Below are positions 1 to 5,827 of a stretch of 26,225 nt of DNA, one piece after another; position 1 is the stretch's first letter; every line of letters begins with the position of its first letter. The notes beneath the pieces are model-generated. The model had not been told where the DNA came from. It saw nothing but the letters and a program-made list of their open reading frames with translations, and did no database searches. The DNA comes from a virus: positions 1 to 26,225 of IMG/VR virus record IMGVR_UViG_3300025120_000463. One strand, written 5' to 3'. Both the position numbers and the translations under genes were made by a program.

Positions 1-41
1 CCCGCCAGTTTACCCGACATAGTCGACAGTTTAATTTTCAC
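1..41 (-). CDS. Start of a phage protein of unknown function (partial, runs off the window)
   Basis: Only the first 13 full codons are visible, beginning with GTG at 41-39 and reading MKIKLSTMSGKLA. A strong Shine-Dalgarno, GAGGAG, lies at 51-56, nine bases before the GTG, which makes this start convincing despite the short piece. The protein continues beyond the left edge. It follows the DUF932 gene on the same strand but is separated from it by an intrinsic terminator, so it probably has its own promoter. From memory, similar short N-termini occur next to DUF932-like genes in other phages, but I cannot name a function. Confidence 0.6.
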   Translation of the reverse strand, partial: MKIKLSTMSGKLA

Positions 42-50
42 GTTTATATA

Positions 51-103
51 CTCCTCTATAGAATGAATATAAGAGTATATCGGCTTTATATGCGTAAAGT
101 ATA
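51..103 (-). promoter_or_regulatory. Leader with two TATACT -10-like elements before the partial gene
   Basis: On the minus strand TATACT occurs at 103-98 and again at 78-73, between the terminator at 111-133 and the Shine-Dalgarno at 51-56. Each matches the sigma70 -10 consensus at five of six bases. No convincing -35 was found at 16-18 bases upstream of either. A promoter is expected here because the preceding unit is terminated, so this is the likely place. The second element reads TATACTCT, the same octamer as before the terminase gene at 2906-2899. Confidence 0.35.
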
Positions 104-110
104 GGCATGC

Positions 111-133
111 AAAAAAGGGGCCAAAAGGCCCCT
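111..133 (-). terminator. Intrinsic terminator after the DUF932 gene
   Basis: On the minus strand a GC-rich stem (AGGGGCC with GGCCCCT, plus-strand arms 116-122 and 127-133, loop 123-126) is followed by a run of six T (plus-strand A at 111-116). It lies about 30 bases past the DUF932 stop codon. The T run exists only in the minus direction, so it is unidirectional. Confidence 0.85.
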
Positions 134-162
134 CACATGCGTTTAAAGGAAGGATTAAAAAA

Positions 163-1344
163 CTAGGCGGCAGCCGCGACCCGGTCCCAATCCCGGCGGG
201 GCAGATCTAGAACCCGGCCTCCCAATTTCTGCCAATCGTCCACCTGATCAGCGTCGACGTTATTACCTACGGCCGTTACAGCGTTAACTAGGGTGGCGCG
301 AGATACGGGGTTGCCCGCATAGCCGGACTGGCCGACGGTCTGCAATAAACCATCGAGTACACTGCTAGTCTGAGATTTCGTTAAATTTAAAACGGTCCCC
401 AGATTAGTCACAGCCGTTTGCGCGTCGCCTTCGACGATATCCCCGGCGGCTGTTTTAAACTTTTGTAGGGTATTATCGAAATTTTCCCGGCTAGAATACG
501 CCGCGACATAATCGCGCATTTTCAAACTGGTTAATTCATTGTCTTTTTGCTTAGTATCGTCGGCGAGTAAACCGAAGGAAGCCTCACCACGTGCGGACTG
601 AATATGCGCCGACCGTTGCACATTCTGAGTTTGCATTCCATTTAGACAAACTAAAGTCCAGACCAATTCCGCGACAGAGACAGAACCCATTCCGACCTCA
701 CTATTAGAGATCACTATTCCGGCTGCCATATGATCACCGACGGCGGCGCCTTCACCCACAAAATTTTCGGATTTCAAACGAATATACATTTTTTGGTCGG
801 TAACGGTCGCACGTACGGTGCGCCAATCGGCCTCAGTATTATCTAACAATGGCGGCAATGCGGCTTCCAAAAGATCATAATTGTCATAAGTCTTGAAAGC
901 ATCGCTAACAAAAGCACGTCCCAGAAAATAATTATCGTCGGCACTGGTATAAGCCCTAATCATACGATTGTTAGTCTCGCGCTGAAAAATTGCGTTTACC
1001 AAGCTATCGAATTCCGCCGGGTAATGATCTTGAAATCGGCGGGCATCTCGCGTGGCAATTCCGGCCTTTTGGGCTAACTGGTTAAATGCTACCGGATTAA
1101 GTGCGGTTGTAAGGGTAGGCATACCGCGATCGGCTTCGATGATGATTTCCGATACATTCTCTTTATCCCCTTTGTAGGCGGCGGAATGGTGGGGGAGATA
1201 CCCGGCGGTGGAAGTGCGGAGTTGCATATTGCCAGTGGATTGCACAATATCCGCCTTCCGACCTTGATTTGCGCTCAATTGAGACAAAAGGCCCGCAAGC
1301 GAACCGTTAAAACTATCTACCTGATTAAATCTATTTATATCCAT
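163..1344 (-). CDS. DUF932 family phage protein
   Basis: A 393-aa protein of the DUF932 (phage/plasmid-related) family. Recognisable landmarks are SNSEVG at about residues 213-218 and VCLNGM at about 232-237, a pairing typical of the family, with a preceding region containing YDNYDLLEAALP. The biochemical role is not established. The family is often seen in phages and plasmids and is sometimes linked to DNA metabolism or anti-defence, which I treat as speculation here. The reading frame is open 54 codons further upstream, but the ATG at 1344 is chosen because GGAG sits six bases before it and the upstream extension would cross a terminator hairpin. The gene ends the transcription unit, with a terminator just downstream. 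Ala-rich C-terminus. Confidence 0.85.
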   Translation of the reverse strand: MDINRFNQVDSFNGSLAGLLSQLSANQGRKADIVQSTGNMQLRTSTAGYLPHHSAAYKGDKENVSEIIIEADRGMPTLTTALNPVAFNQLAQKAGIATRDARRFQDHYPAEFDSLVNAIFQRETNNRMIRAYTSADDNYFLGRAFVSDAFKTYDNYDLLEAALPPLLDNTEADWRTVRATVTDQKMYIRLKSENFVGEGAAVGDHMAAGIVISNSEVGMGSVSVAELVWTLVCLNGMQTQNVQRSAHIQSARGEASFGLLADDTKQKDNELTSLKMRDYVAAYSSRENFDNTLQKFKTAAGDIVEGDAQTAVTNLGTVLNLTKSQTSSVLDGLLQTVGQSGYAGNPVSRATLVNAVTAVGNNVDADQVDDWQKLGGRVLDLPRRDWDRVAAAA

Positions 1345-1359
1345 AATTAACTCCAAGTT

Positions 1360-1391
1360 AAAAAAAAGGGTGTTACCAAACGGCAACACCC
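1360..1391 (-). terminator. Terminator or attenuator hairpin directly before the DUF932 gene
   Basis: On the minus strand a ten-base-pair stem (plus-strand arms 1368-1377 and 1382-1391, one G-U pair, loop 1378-1381) is followed by eight T (plus-strand A at 1360-1367). The shape is that of an intrinsic terminator. It ends only about 16 bases before the DUF932 start codon and overlaps no room for a promoter downstream, so it either terminates the upstream unit while DUF932 is read through, or works as an attenuator or protective 5' hairpin. Confidence 0.75.
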
Positions 1392-1442
1392 ATATTATGC
1401 ACATCAAATTCTTATATGTATAGTAATTTCTAAAAATACCCT

Positions 1443-1670
1443 TTACTGGCAAGCCCCCACAATCTCGACCGGGTCGTGGGTTTGTATCCAGACCTTCGCT
1501 CCGCATGGCAGGGGTTTGTCGGGAGAGTAAACCAAGCGAGCTTCGCCCTTAAAAATGACCTCGTTACATTTTCGATTTTGTTTGTAATCCTTAACGGTTA
1601 AGACGGGCAGATCGGCGCCCTTCGCATTCGCCCGGATATTATGTTGATTTACGTGGATTAAAGTTTTCAT
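1443..1670 (-). CDS. Conserved small phage protein (MKTLIHVNQH type), unknown function
   Basis: A 75-aa protein starting MKTLIHVNQHNIRANAKG and containing VYSPDKPLPCGAKVWI near the C-terminus. I recognise this as a recurring small protein in diverse phages, usually left as hypothetical; no catalytic motif is visible. An in-frame ATG also exists at 1676, overlapping the upstream stop codon as ATGA. The ATG at 1670 is preferred because GGAG lies eight bases before it but only two bases before the first ATG, and because the remembered family begins at MKTLIHVNQ. It lies in the same minus-strand unit as the nuclease and terminase genes and is followed by the hairpin at 1360-1391. Confidence 0.75.
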   Translation of the reverse strand: MKTLIHVNQHNIRANAKGADLPVLTVKDYKQNRKCNEVIFKGEARLVYSPDKPLPCGAKVWIQTHDPVEIVGACQ

Positions 1671-1672
1671 TC

Positions 1673-1897
1673 TCATTTCTCCGCGTTAAGTTGCGAGGGG
1701 AATAGATGGCAAGCCTTGGATAACGCCTCGACCGTTGGCTCAATATCCCACACGACCATATAAAGAACGTGGTCGCGGCAGCGGCGGATTTCGGTTCGGC
1801 GCCCCGTTTGACGAAAATAGTAATCGGCTGAGTACGGCCTAATCGGCGGTTTTTTCTTAAACGATCGTTCATACTTATTTGCTAACCACATTAGCAT
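1673..1897 (-). CDS. Hypothetical small phage protein, 74 aa
   Basis: A 74-aa basic protein beginning MLMWLANKYERSFKKKPP. I do not recognise a family. The middle is rich in Arg and aromatic residues (YYFRQTGRRTEIRRCRDH), which could fit nucleic acid binding, but this is only composition. AAGGGAG lies seven bases before the ATG, a strong ribosome site. Its TGA overlaps the first ATG of the next ORF as ATGA, and it follows the nuclease gene by 46 bases, so it is part of the same unit. Confidence 0.6.
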   Translation of the reverse strand: MLMWLANKYERSFKKKPPIRPYSADYYFRQTGRRTEIRRCRDHVLYMVVWDIEPTVEALSKACHLFPSQLNAEK

Positions 1898-1943
1898 AGT
1901 GAAACTCCCTTTTTAATTTATCGGAAGCGTATAAGATATGGGA

Positions 1944-2390
1944 TTATGCGGGATTAATCAAGTCCAATAACGGCAGCCAATCTGGCGGGGTAATTTGTAA
2001 TTCCGGGGTATGCTTCAACCCTATCCGAGCCAGTTCCATAACGTCGCGGGCGTGGTAGGCATAAATGCTCTCCCCTCCCGGGGTCGCCGCGCAAACCAGA
2101 AACCAGACAGAATAGTTTTTATGACTTTCCGCAAAGGCGATTTGATGGGGGGAAATGCGGACGGCGTTGGCGCGGGTGACTTTTAACTCCCACATGCCGA
2201 ACTGGCCTTCCGCCGCGATCAAAACATCCGGGATGCCGAGCGAAGCCGTACTTTCTAGCCTAATTGGATGCCATTGCGGCCGATGCTTTTTTATCGCTCT
2301 CTTTAGTTGCTTCCAAAAGCTCGATTCGCTCTTGCGTTTCAGAAGTTTCGTTTTCGCTATCGACTCGCTCCAAGGTAGCAACTGGCTCAT
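1944..2390 (-). CDS. VRR-NUC-like PD-(D/E)XK nuclease
   Basis: A 148-aa protein with the layout of small phage VRR-NUC/Holliday-junction-resolvase-like nucleases. An N-terminal SFWKQLKRAIKK helix leads into RLEST (Glu46), then GIPDV (Asp55), then WELK (Glu68-x-Lys70) and a downstream Gln83 in SPHQIAF. These are the E...PD...ExK...Q residues expected of the fold and argue for a working metal-dependent endonuclease. The start at 2390 has AAAGG six bases upstream and is needed to keep the SFWKQLK helix. This means its first 131 bases are shared, in another frame, with the 3' end of the terminase small subunit gene. Adjacent position suggests a role in packaging or junction processing, but a homing or recombination role is possible. 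Confidence 0.8.
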   Translation of the reverse strand: MSQLLPWSESIAKTKLLKRKSESSFWKQLKRAIKKHRPQWHPIRLESTASLGIPDVLIAAEGQFGMWELKVTRANAVRISPHQIAFAESHKNYSVWFLVCAATPGGESIYAYHARDVMELARIGLKHTPELQITPPDWLPLLDLINPA

Positions 2391-2892
2391 AACTAGCCTT
2401 TATTTCATTTAAAGCTTTCATCACTTCCGCCCGATCCATTTGATCGATCGAGCCATGCCGGATTTCGCTTTTGTTGATATAAATAGATCCTTCCGCTTGG
2501 CCTCTGGCTTTTTCCGCCGCGACCGCCGCAGAATAGGCACCATTGTCTAAAGCTTCGTCGCGGATTCTTTGCAAATCTTTAACGTGTCTGCCATAGCTAA
2601 CCGAATATTTTTTATCCAGTTCCGCTTTATATTTTCTGATAGCTTTACAAACGTGGGGACTTCGCTTGGGGTTGGTCAGATCGTTAGCCCGGGCGTGTGC
2701 CGATTTCGGCGGATACCCTGCGGCAATGGCGCAGTCTCGTTTAGTCGATTGACCATCGGTTGATACCCACTCTTTGACAAAAAGTTCCTGCCTTTTCGTG
2801 AGCTTTTGATTTTCGCGTTCTTCTAACGTCCGGGGAGGCCGGCCTCTTTTGGCATTGCGATCGGAAGCCGGTATAAGATATCGGTTATTCAT
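2260..2892 (-). CDS. terS: Terminase small subunit
   Basis: A 210-aa protein of the Terminase_2 type, which recognises phage DNA and recruits the large subunit for headful or site-specific packaging. A basic N-terminus (residues about 12-21) precedes a helix-turn-helix region at about 30-70 with LTKRQELFVKEW, then AIAAGYPPKSAHARA. The middle helices (HVKDLQRIRDEALDNGAYSA) and AEKARGQAEG fit the oligomerisation core of this family. The C-terminal 40 residues are Glu/Ser/Lys-rich. The large subunit gene is not in the window. No Shine-Dalgarno is visible before the ATG. Instead a promoter -10 lies about 9 bases upstream, suggesting a leaderless or nearly leaderless mRNA. The last 131 bases overlap the nuclease gene. 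Confidence 0.85.
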   Translation of the reverse strand: MNNRYLIPASDRNAKRGRPPRTLEERENQKLTKRQELFVKEWVSTDGQSTKRDCAIAAGYPPKSAHARANDLTNPKRSPHVCKAIRKYKAELDKKYSVSYGRHVKDLQRIRDEALDNGAYSAAVAAEKARGQAEGSIYINKSEIRHGSIDQMDRAEVMKALNEIKASYEPVATLERVDSENETSETQERIELLEATKESDKKASAAMASN

Positions 2893-2900
2893 GTCAGAAG

Positions 2901-2929
2901 AGTATAAAGCACCATCTCTATAGAGTCAT
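2901..2929 (-). promoter_or_regulatory. Sigma70-like promoter for terS with a palindrome in the spacer
   Basis: On the minus strand ATGACT (-35, four of six, at 2929-2924) is followed after exactly 17 bases by TATACT (-10, five of six, at 2906-2901). Transcription would begin near 2894, two or three bases before the terS ATG. A perfect 10-bp palindrome CTCTATAGAG (2916-2925) covers the end of the -35 and the start of the spacer and could be an operator. Confidence 0.55.
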
Positions 2930-2937
2930 ACAGAAAT

Positions 2938-3160
2938 ATAAAAAAAATAAAAAAAACTTTTCAAAACCCCTATAACGGGATTCTTCGATTAAGGATCTTG
3001 TTTTGAGTTTATGTAACTTGTGTAACCTTTTCGCTAACCTCCCGTAACCTCCAAAAGCACCGTGGGCCGTGGTCCCCAGACCGATAGTTACACAAACTAC
3101 ACCAGTTACGCCCTTTTTATGATTTTTTTTTATTTTTTTTTATTTATTTCCCCACGACAC
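2938..3160. other. Noncoding region with GTAAC repeats and AT-rich flanks: candidate origin or packaging site
   Basis: This is the largest gap between genes. Four close copies of a GTAAC-like word lie in one direction (GTAAC at 3013 and 3022, CTAAC at 3034, GTAAC at 3044). Two lie in the inverse direction (GTTAC at 3087 and 3105), and the larger units GTAACTTGTGTAAC and GTTACACAAACTAC form an imperfect inverted repeat. Between them is a GC-rich core with GGTC-CCCA-GACC. The cluster is flanked by an A-rich stretch (2938-2956) and a T-rich stretch (3115-3147). Iterons beside AT-rich, easily melted DNA are typical of replication origins. The place just upstream of terS also suits a packaging recognition site. 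The sequence does not decide between them. Confidence 0.45.
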
Positions 3161-3167
3161 TATATAG

Positions 3168-3914
3168 TTAGCCCTTTTTACGTTTCTTCTTTTTCGGCAT
3201 AACCGGACGTTTGAGCAAAGTGGGTTCGGGAGTCGCGCATTTTTTGCAAAATTCAGCGATTCTGGTGACGTATCCGCTCATCATATGATCGGTGACCGAG
3301 TCCTTGGCTTTCCAATCTTCCTGTTTTATTTGAGCATCGGGATTGACGAAGTCTTGACCGTTATTGGCAAACCACAGTTGCCGGAGGTTGTCACCTGTTG
3401 ACGGTCGATACCCGATCCGGGGGATTCGGGCGACGATATCGGAACCGTGGACCACGGAGTATTGTGATTGCAGATGGTCCATGCGGCATTTCTTAAAGCG
3501 AGAAAAGGTGTTGGGCTTGCCTAGCGCAACGAGGTGCAGATTTTTAAATTCCCGGGAAAGATGACAGGCGATTTCGGAGCAAGCACCCCCGAGCGAATGC
3601 CCGATTTGGACGGTCTTTTTAGCCGGGTTCAACTCTTTGCGGACATCTTTCCACACGCCCTGTTGATGTCGATAGAAACCCATGTGTATCCATGCGCCGC
3701 GTATAGGGCGGGGTATGAATAAAATATTGTAGAGCCAATCGCGTTTTGATTCTGTGCCGCGCCAGACCACGTAATCGACTTCGGTGGTTTTTAGCACGAA
3801 ACAGGTAGTATCGGTTTTCTTGTTTTCAAATTTCTTGGCGCCGGGGATATCGGCATCGTAAGCTTGGTCCGCGAGGTGTGCGGCTTTGGTCAGTAGCGCG
3901 GTATCGTGTTGCAT
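3168..3914 (-). CDS. Class 3 lipase-like alpha/beta hydrolase
   Basis: A 248-aa protein with the signature of class 3 lipases (Lipase_3). The nucleophile elbow is GHSLGG with Ser107. The other likely triad members are Asp159 in GSDIVARIP and His210 in TDHMMSGY, both in the usual order and spacing. VVWRGTE at about 49-55 matches the conserved strand that supplies the oxyanion hole. Expected activity is hydrolysis of acylglycerols, phospholipids or other esters; the substrate cannot be read from sequence. No signal peptide or membrane segment is seen. The last 15 residues are strongly basic (KKKKRKKG end). AGGAG lies about seven bases before the ATG. It is a single-gene unit, with a terminator upstream. 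A lysis, membrane-remodelling or superinfection role is possible but is inference. Confidence 0.85.
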   Translation of the reverse strand: MQHDTALLTKAAHLADQAYDADIPGAKKFENKKTDTTCFVLKTTEVDYVVWRGTESKRDWLYNILFIPRPIRGAWIHMGFYRHQQGVWKDVRKELNPAKKTVQIGHSLGGACSEIACHLSREFKNLHLVALGKPNTFSRFKKCRMDHLQSQYSVVHGSDIVARIPRIGYRPSTGDNLRQLWFANNGQDFVNPDAQIKQEDWKAKDSVTDHMMSGYVTRIAEFCKKCATPEPTLLKRPVMPKKKKRKKG

Positions 3915-3931
3915 CGTTTATCTCCTAAAAT

Positions 3932-3966
3932 AAAAAACCCCGGATCAAGTATACCTCAATCCGGGG
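3932..3966 (-). terminator. Intrinsic terminator with a TATACT element in its loop
   Basis: On the minus strand CCCCGGAT (3966-3959) pairs perfectly with ATCCGGGG (3945-3938), with a 13-base loop, and is followed by six T (plus-strand A at 3932-3937). It ends the unit of small genes at 4024-4887. The loop contains TATACT (3953-3948), which could be the -10 of the lipase promoter. A weak -35 (AAAACA) lies 17 bases upstream. The Shine-Dalgarno of the lipase starts only five bases after the T run. Confidence 0.85.
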
Positions 3967-4023
3967 CTTCTGTTTTACAAGGAGTTAAAAACGAATAACA
4001 AAGAGCGAGAAAAGGTAGTTAAC

Positions 4024-4251
4024 TTACTCTTCGGGGATAGAGTACCCCTCCCGCCTTGCGGCGTCAATTAATTTGACCAAATCGTCAAGTAAAGCACTTG
4101 TGTTGTGTTCTACGCTGACGTGCTGAATTAACAGCATACAAATTTTCATGCGGTCATCGTTAGCGATAAACTCTCTGATAGGCGCTTGCGCGTTTTCCGG
4201 CGCAAGGTTGTGAAGAGTAATTAAGCTCTCAGGAAGTTCGGCTAGGTTCAT
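4024..4251 (-). CDS. Hypothetical small acidic phage protein, 75 aa
   Basis: A 75-aa protein starting MNLAELPESLITLHNL, predicted by eye to be mostly helical with Leu/Ile-rich stretches (LLDDLVKLIDAARREG). No family recognised. GGAG lies seven bases before the ATG, inside the end of the 48-aa ORF upstream, with which it overlaps by 23 bases. It is the last gene before the terminator at 3932-3966. Confidence 0.6.
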   Translation of the reverse strand: MNLAELPESLITLHNLAPENAQAPIREFIANDDRMKICMLLIQHVSVEHNTSALLDDLVKLIDAARREGYSIPEE

Positions 4252-4375
4252 TCCTTTTCTCCTGTTTCTTAACGATTACATCGGACAACAGGTCTTTAAG
4301 ATCCTGTTGCGACTTAACGTCGGTTAGTTTTACGGTTTTTTTGCCTTTCGGCATGTCGAATATTACTTTTGTCAT
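4229..4375 (-). CDS. Hypothetical 48-aa lysine-rich phage protein
   Basis: A short ORF starting MTKVIFDMPKGKKTVKLTDV, rich in Lys and Asp. Its ATG overlaps the TGA of the 171-aa gene upstream as ATGA (4372-4375), and its end overlaps the start of the 75-aa gene. The gap it fills would otherwise be the only unexplained space in this unit, and termination-reinitiation would allow translation without a strong ribosome site. No family recognised. Confidence 0.55.
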   Translation of the reverse strand: MTKVIFDMPKGKKTVKLTDVKSQQDLKDLLSDVIVKKQEKRNEPSRTS

Positions 4376-4887
4376 AGTGTTGCCTCTTCTGTGGTTAATG
4401 AATCGTTTACTGGCGGATGGTATTTCTTGGCCAGTTGTTCGTAATAAAAGTACATAAGATCGTTGCCTTTAATCTTGGTAAGGAAAAGGCTTACCTTTTT
4501 TTGGAAAGCCCGCTGTTCTTCGTTCGTCGGAAGTATCGCTACCCGCCATTCTTTAAAAACCGCTTCGATGCTGTCCATGCTCCGTTGTTCTCTCTTAGAA
4601 AGCGGCGGCGCTGATTTTTCCCAAGCTTTCTGGCGGCACTCAAAGCACACGCTACCGATGCGGCGATGGCCTTTTTGATCCGGGACAGTGGGGCGACCAC
4701 ACTTGGTTGCTGAATCATAGCCGTAGCACCGCGTTGGCCGGGTTTCAAACCATCGGGATACGGCATAAAGGAACTGCTTGTCATTGTCGGTAAAGTCTTC
4801 TTCTCTTTCAGTGTGCGCCTCAAACATGTTTATCATGTTCCGCAAAATGTGAAGCTGCCCACTGTGGTTAGGTCTGTCCCAGTTCAT
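4372..4887 (-). CDS. Four-cysteine putative zinc-binding protein, 171 aa
   Basis: A 171-aa protein with four cysteines placed like a zinc ribbon or finger: Cys54 (TRCYG), Cys63 (TKCGRP), Cys81 and Cys84 (VCFECRQ). Helical segments with many charged residues lie on both sides. The function is unknown; DNA- or RNA-binding is a reasonable guess. GAGGAG lies about seven bases before the ATG. Directly upstream are a 15-bp palindrome and one copy of the 22-bp direct repeat, so this gene probably starts a controlled unit of three genes (171, 48 and 75 aa). An alternative-frame ORF at 4539-4823 is judged a shadow. Confidence 0.65.
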   Translation of the reverse strand: MNWDRPNHSGQLHILRNMINMFEAHTEREEDFTDNDKQFLYAVSRWFETRPTRCYGYDSATKCGRPTVPDQKGHRRIGSVCFECRQKAWEKSAPPLSKREQRSMDSIEAVFKEWRVAILPTNEEQRAFQKKVSLFLTKIKGNDLMYFYYEQLAKKYHPPVNDSLTTEEATL

Positions 4888-4906
4888 AGTTGTTCTCCTC
4901 TTGTTT

Positions 4907-4921
4907 TATGAGAGTCTCATA
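4907..4921. promoter_or_regulatory. Perfect 15-bp palindrome (operator candidate) before the 171-aa gene
   Basis: TATGAGA and TCTCATA form a perfect inverted repeat around one central base, 20 bases upstream of the 171-aa start codon and five bases from the 22-bp repeat copy. The spacing suits binding of a dimeric repressor over or just after a promoter. No T run follows, so it is not a terminator. Confidence 0.5.
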
Positions 4922-4925
4922 CCTT

Positions 4926-4947
4926 ATGTGTAAACGCAAGCTTTTTA
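4926..4947 (-). repeat. 22-bp direct repeat, copy A
   Basis: An exact match to 5828-5849 in the same orientation; on the plus strand it begins ATGTGTAAACGC and contains the HindIII-like AAGCTT. Read on the minus strand it contains TTGCGT followed by TTACACAT, giving -35-like words (TTGCGT or TTTACA), and it lies upstream of the 171-aa gene. It is probably a promoter or operator element rather than a mobile repeat. A weak hairpin (GCAC...GTGC, then TTTT) just upstream at about 4949-4965 may end the cysteine protease transcript. Confidence 0.7.
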
Positions 4948-4975
4948 AAAGGCACGTCCCTGTGCGGTGTAGCTC

Positions 4976-5719
4976 CTAGTATCTAACTTGAGTCAAAAGA
5001 CTTTTTTCGGGGTCCGGGTGTGTACGCATATCGTTGGCTGTGCCAATCTCAGCGATGTACATTTCCAAAAGCCCAAGCACTTCTTCCCAATCAATCCCAT
5101 AATGGCAATCAGTAGGGTCTTTATGAACCCAATCAGGACAGCCTACATATCGGGTCCAACCATCCAACCGATCGTCCTCACACGTTAGATCGTGGGCCTC
5201 CCCGTACTTTTTTAACAATCGATAGGCTTTAGCCCGTTCTTTACTGTAAGTGGGTTTTTTGTACTGGGGTTCTGGGATAGTAAGTTTGTCCCGGATCACC
5301 AGTTCCCACACATAAGTAACTCTTGCTCGACGTTTAACACCCTTATCTTTGATCGAGACAATCGCGCCAATGCGTCCGCAAGCGTAACGTCGGCCAGTAA
5401 CTAACTGGTAATGATTGCCCGCGATAATTAAGTAAACGCGGCCCGGGGTTCTTTTCTCTTTGTTTTCCCGAAGCCATCGAGCCAACGTCGGCCCTTTGCC
5501 TCTAGGGTAAACGTGAAGAGGAACGTAATCGATCCCGAGCTTGGTTAACACCAATCGCAGATTGCGGTCGTTAGCCCCGCGTACCGCGCCTCGATGGTTA
5601 CTAAAACGTCGAAACCACGAAGCACACTCGCTTGTGTCTTGCCCGGTCAAAAACGATAACACGGCAGGGCCGCAGTATCGGTTTGAACGCGCAGGACGGT
5701 TTAATGAAAATAATTTCAT
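4976..5719 (-). CDS. Papain/C39-like cysteine protease-like protein
   Basis: A 247-aa protein. Residues 13-19 (NRYCGPA) carry the Cys-Gly-Pro nucleophile motif (Cys16) of papain-like C39 peptidases. GNHYQLVTG at 101-109 supplies the matching His103, and the strand after it (IGAIVSIKDKG) fits the position of the third triad residue. The second half, from about residue 150, is a separate Lys/Tyr-rich then Cys/Asp/Trp-rich segment (YVGCPDWVHKDPTDCHYG) that I do not recognise. Similar C39-like proteins recur in phages without assigned function. Cleavage of a host or phage protein, or a catalytically repurposed fold, are both possible. The ribosome site is AAAGG about nine bases before the ATG. 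The gene is the first one leftward from the divergent control region. Confidence 0.65.
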   Translation of the reverse strand: MKLFSLNRPARSNRYCGPAVLSFLTGQDTSECASWFRRFSNHRGAVRGANDRNLRLVLTKLGIDYVPLHVYPRGKGPTLARWLRENKEKRTPGRVYLIIAGNHYQLVTGRRYACGRIGAIVSIKDKGVKRRARVTYVWELVIRDKLTIPEPQYKKPTYSKERAKAYRLLKKYGEAHDLTCEDDRLDGWTRYVGCPDWVHKDPTDCHYGIDWEEVLGLLEMYIAEIGTANDMRTHPDPEKSLLTQVRY

Positions 5720-5827
5720 AGAGTTCTACCTTTTCTCTAATTGTTAAAAAACTTAACTGCTTCCAAAAAGAAACAGCTATCGAAACGCTGAATGGTTTAT
5801 TCAGCTAAAACCATTATCCCATAAATC

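Noticed and set aside
1639-1872. A 77-aa minus-strand ORF
   Set aside because: It overlaps the 74-aa and 75-aa genes, which have good ribosome sites and neat junctions; the alternative is compositionally odd.
3013-3109. GTAAC repeats as a CRISPR array
   Set aside because: Repeat words are only five bases, spacing is irregular and orientation changes.
4539-4823. A 94-aa minus-strand ORF inside the 171-aa gene
   Set aside because: The 171-aa frame has a strong ribosome site, spaced Cys motifs and a coupled downstream gene; the alternative frame has none of these.
5787-5805. Hairpin GCTGAAT/ATTCAGC as a terminator
   Set aside because: No T run follows on either strand, so it is listed only as part of the control region.
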